Of a stretch of 64,000 nucleotides of DNA, positions 62,930 to 64,000 are shown one piece after another. The notes under the pieces are model-generated. The model saw only the letters and a list, made by a program, of their open reading frames with translations. It was not told the origin of the DNA and made no database searches. The translations under genes and the position numbers were made by a program. How positions within the stretch are numbered: the stretch's first letter is position 1; each line of letters starts with the position of its first letter. Origin of the DNA: Arthrobacter sp. SPG23 (GTDB lineage: Bacteria > Actinomycetota > Actinomycetes > Actinomycetales > Micrococcaceae); NCBI RefSeq assembly GCF_000876655.1, contig NZ_JYCN01000025.1, forward strand, positions 186,001-250,000, written 5' to 3'.

Positions 62930-64000
62930 ATGGCCAAGCAGACTCCATTCTTCACGTCAATCAGCCGACTCTACCCCCATGTGAGGCCGATCATCCCCCG
63001 GCTTCTTATGGGGTTAATGTGCGCCCTCCTGGCTAGCATCGTGGCCCTGGCCATCCCCCAGGTACTCCGGGTGCTCATCAATGATTCGCTCCGGCCGGGC
63101 GGCGCCACGGACGCCGTGTGGGTCGCTTCCCTGATCATTCTGGGCCTGGGCATCGCCGAAGCCGGGCTGGTTGCCCTCCGCCGCCAGTTCGTCATCAACC
63201 CGGCAACCACTGTGGAAACCCGGATGCGGGTGTCACTCTATGGGCATCTGCAGGACCTGACGGTCTCTTTCCATGACCGCTGGGGATCCGGGCAGTTGCT
63301 CTCCAGGGCCATGACGGACCTGAACTTCCTGCGGCGCTGGATGGCGTTCGGTGCGATCATGCTGGTGGTGACCACCCTGACGGTGGTGATCGGCGTCGTC
63401 GTCATGTTTGCCATGAGCTGGCAACTGGCACTGATCTTCCTGGCCGCGGCCGTGCCCATCATGATCTATGGTTTCCGGTTCCGGACGCGGTTCAGCAAGG
63501 TGGCCCGCCGGAGCCAGGACCAGGCCGGCGACCTCGCCACCACCGTCGAGGAGTCGGTGCACGGCATCCGCGTGCTCAAGGCGTTCGGCCGCAGCCGTGA
63601 AGCCCTGGAGAACTTTAACGAACAGGCCGAGGAACTCCGCCAGACCGAGATCGCCAAGGCCAAACACCAGGCCACCTTCAGCATGGTGGTTACCCTGCTC
63701 CCTGAGCTCGCCCTCGGCGCCGGGCTGGTGGTGGGCATCATGCTGGCCGCGGACGGCCAGCTCAGCATCGGTTCGCTGGTGGCGTTCTTCGCCACCGCAG
63801 CCGTGGTGGCCGCGCCGGTGGAATTCAGCGGCATGCTGCTGGCCATGGCGTTAACTGCCAAGACGGCAATAGACCGGCATTTCGAGGTCATGGACGCACC
63901 CAACACCATCACCAGCCCGGAGCAGCCCCGGGAGCCCGCTCAGCTCAAAGGCGCGCTCAGCTTCAACGCGGCGACGTTCGCCTTCGAGGACGCACCGGAC
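62930..64000 (+). CDS. ABC exporter, membrane domain (partial)
   Basis: The gene starts at ATG 62930 and runs off the right edge with 357 codons visible. It reads as a type IV ABC exporter transmembrane domain: HVRPIIPRLLMGLMCALLAS and VALAIPQVLRVLINDSLRPG, RRQFVINPATTVETRMRVSL, HDRWGSGQLLSRAMTDLNFL (coupling region), then VEESVHGIRVLKAFGRSREA. The nucleotide-binding domain begins near the end (LSFNAATFAFEDAPD). The substrate is unknown. Likely one half of a dimeric lipid, peptide or drug exporter. Confidence 0.9.
   Translation, partial: MAKQTPFFTSISRLYPHVRPIIPRLLMGLMCALLASIVALAIPQVLRVLINDSLRPGGATDAVWVASLIILGLGIAEAGLVALRRQFVINPATTVETRMRVSLYGHLQDLTVSFHDRWGSGQLLSRAMTDLNFLRRWMAFGAIMLVVTTLTVVIGVVVMFAMSWQLALIFLAAAVPIMIYGFRFRTRFSKVARRSQDQAGDLATTVEESVHGIRVLKAFGRSREALENFNEQAEELRQTEIAKAKHQATFSMVVTLLPELALGAGLVVGIMLAADGQLSIGSLVAFFATAAVVAAPVEFSGMLLAMALTAKTAIDRHFEVMDAPNTITSPEQPREPAQLKGALSFNAATFAFEDAPD

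Overview
The window is high-GC DNA from an actinobacterium, most likely Arthrobacter, Pseudarthrobacter or a related Micrococcaceae genus. The evidence is GC-rich third positions, frequent GTG/TTG starts, many apparently leaderless genes, a lysine-tailed topoisomerase I without zinc fingers, a Tad pilus cluster next to a large DEAD/DEAH helicase, and a MarP-Crp-RidA-PonA2 block. Much of the order recalls the Mycobacterium tuberculosis stretches Rv0496-Rv0500 (Ppx, sugar-phosphate isomerase, ProC) and Rv3646c-Rv3683 (TopA, helicase, Tad, Acs, MarP, Nth, Crp, PonA2, phosphoesterase). The genus is inferred; no rRNA, tRNA or CRISPR array was seen.

Layout. 0-8.3 kb: a partial AcuC-like deacetylase, a TrkH/TrkA potassium uptake pair, proC, two tandem structured RNAs (3.7-4.0 kb), an ECF42-type sigma factor with its DGPF/YCII partner, a TIM-barrel isomerase, a Ppx/GppA phosphatase and an SseB-like protein. 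8.4-16.2 kb: an AbiEi/DUF559-type gene ending in a hairpin related to the one after topA, then topA, an ArsR-like regulator, an MFS transporter and a class I methyltransferase whose end overlaps the MFS gene. 16.3-24.5 kb: a NYN-domain protein, four small lipoprotein genes that look paralogous, TrhO, a GNAT protein and the helicase. 24.5-30.2 kb: a seven-gene Tad/Flp operon on the minus strand with start/stop overlaps at most junctions. 30.5-38.3 kb: a family A-like DNA polymerase, a YegP-like protein, nudix/nth/membrane protein on the minus strand, and acs.

38.5-55.4 kb looks like a niche-specific insertion between acs and marP. It holds two CUT1 sugar ABC importer cassettes without their own ATPase. 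The first (binding protein, two permeases, DeoR regulator) has direct repeats over its promoter. The second is a divergon: Gfo/Idh oxidoreductase plus LacI regulator on one side; two permeases, a binding protein and a GH36 alpha-galactosidase on the other, with palindromic operators between. It probably serves alpha-galactosides such as melibiose or raffinose. A secreted beta-propeller protein, a frameshifted FAD oxidoreductase, an SRPBCC protein, aroQ and a DUF2332 gene follow. 55.4-64 kb returns to conserved core: marP, crp, a Nudix gene, ridA, a 51-codon DUF4177 gene, ponA2, a metallophosphoesterase and the start of an ABC exporter.

Most notable beyond the genes: the twin RNAs with C-rich terminator loops, the lipoprotein family, a recurring short tandem duplication right after stop codons or terminators, the matched long hairpins, and a consistent -10 element 6-7 nt ahead of many start codons.
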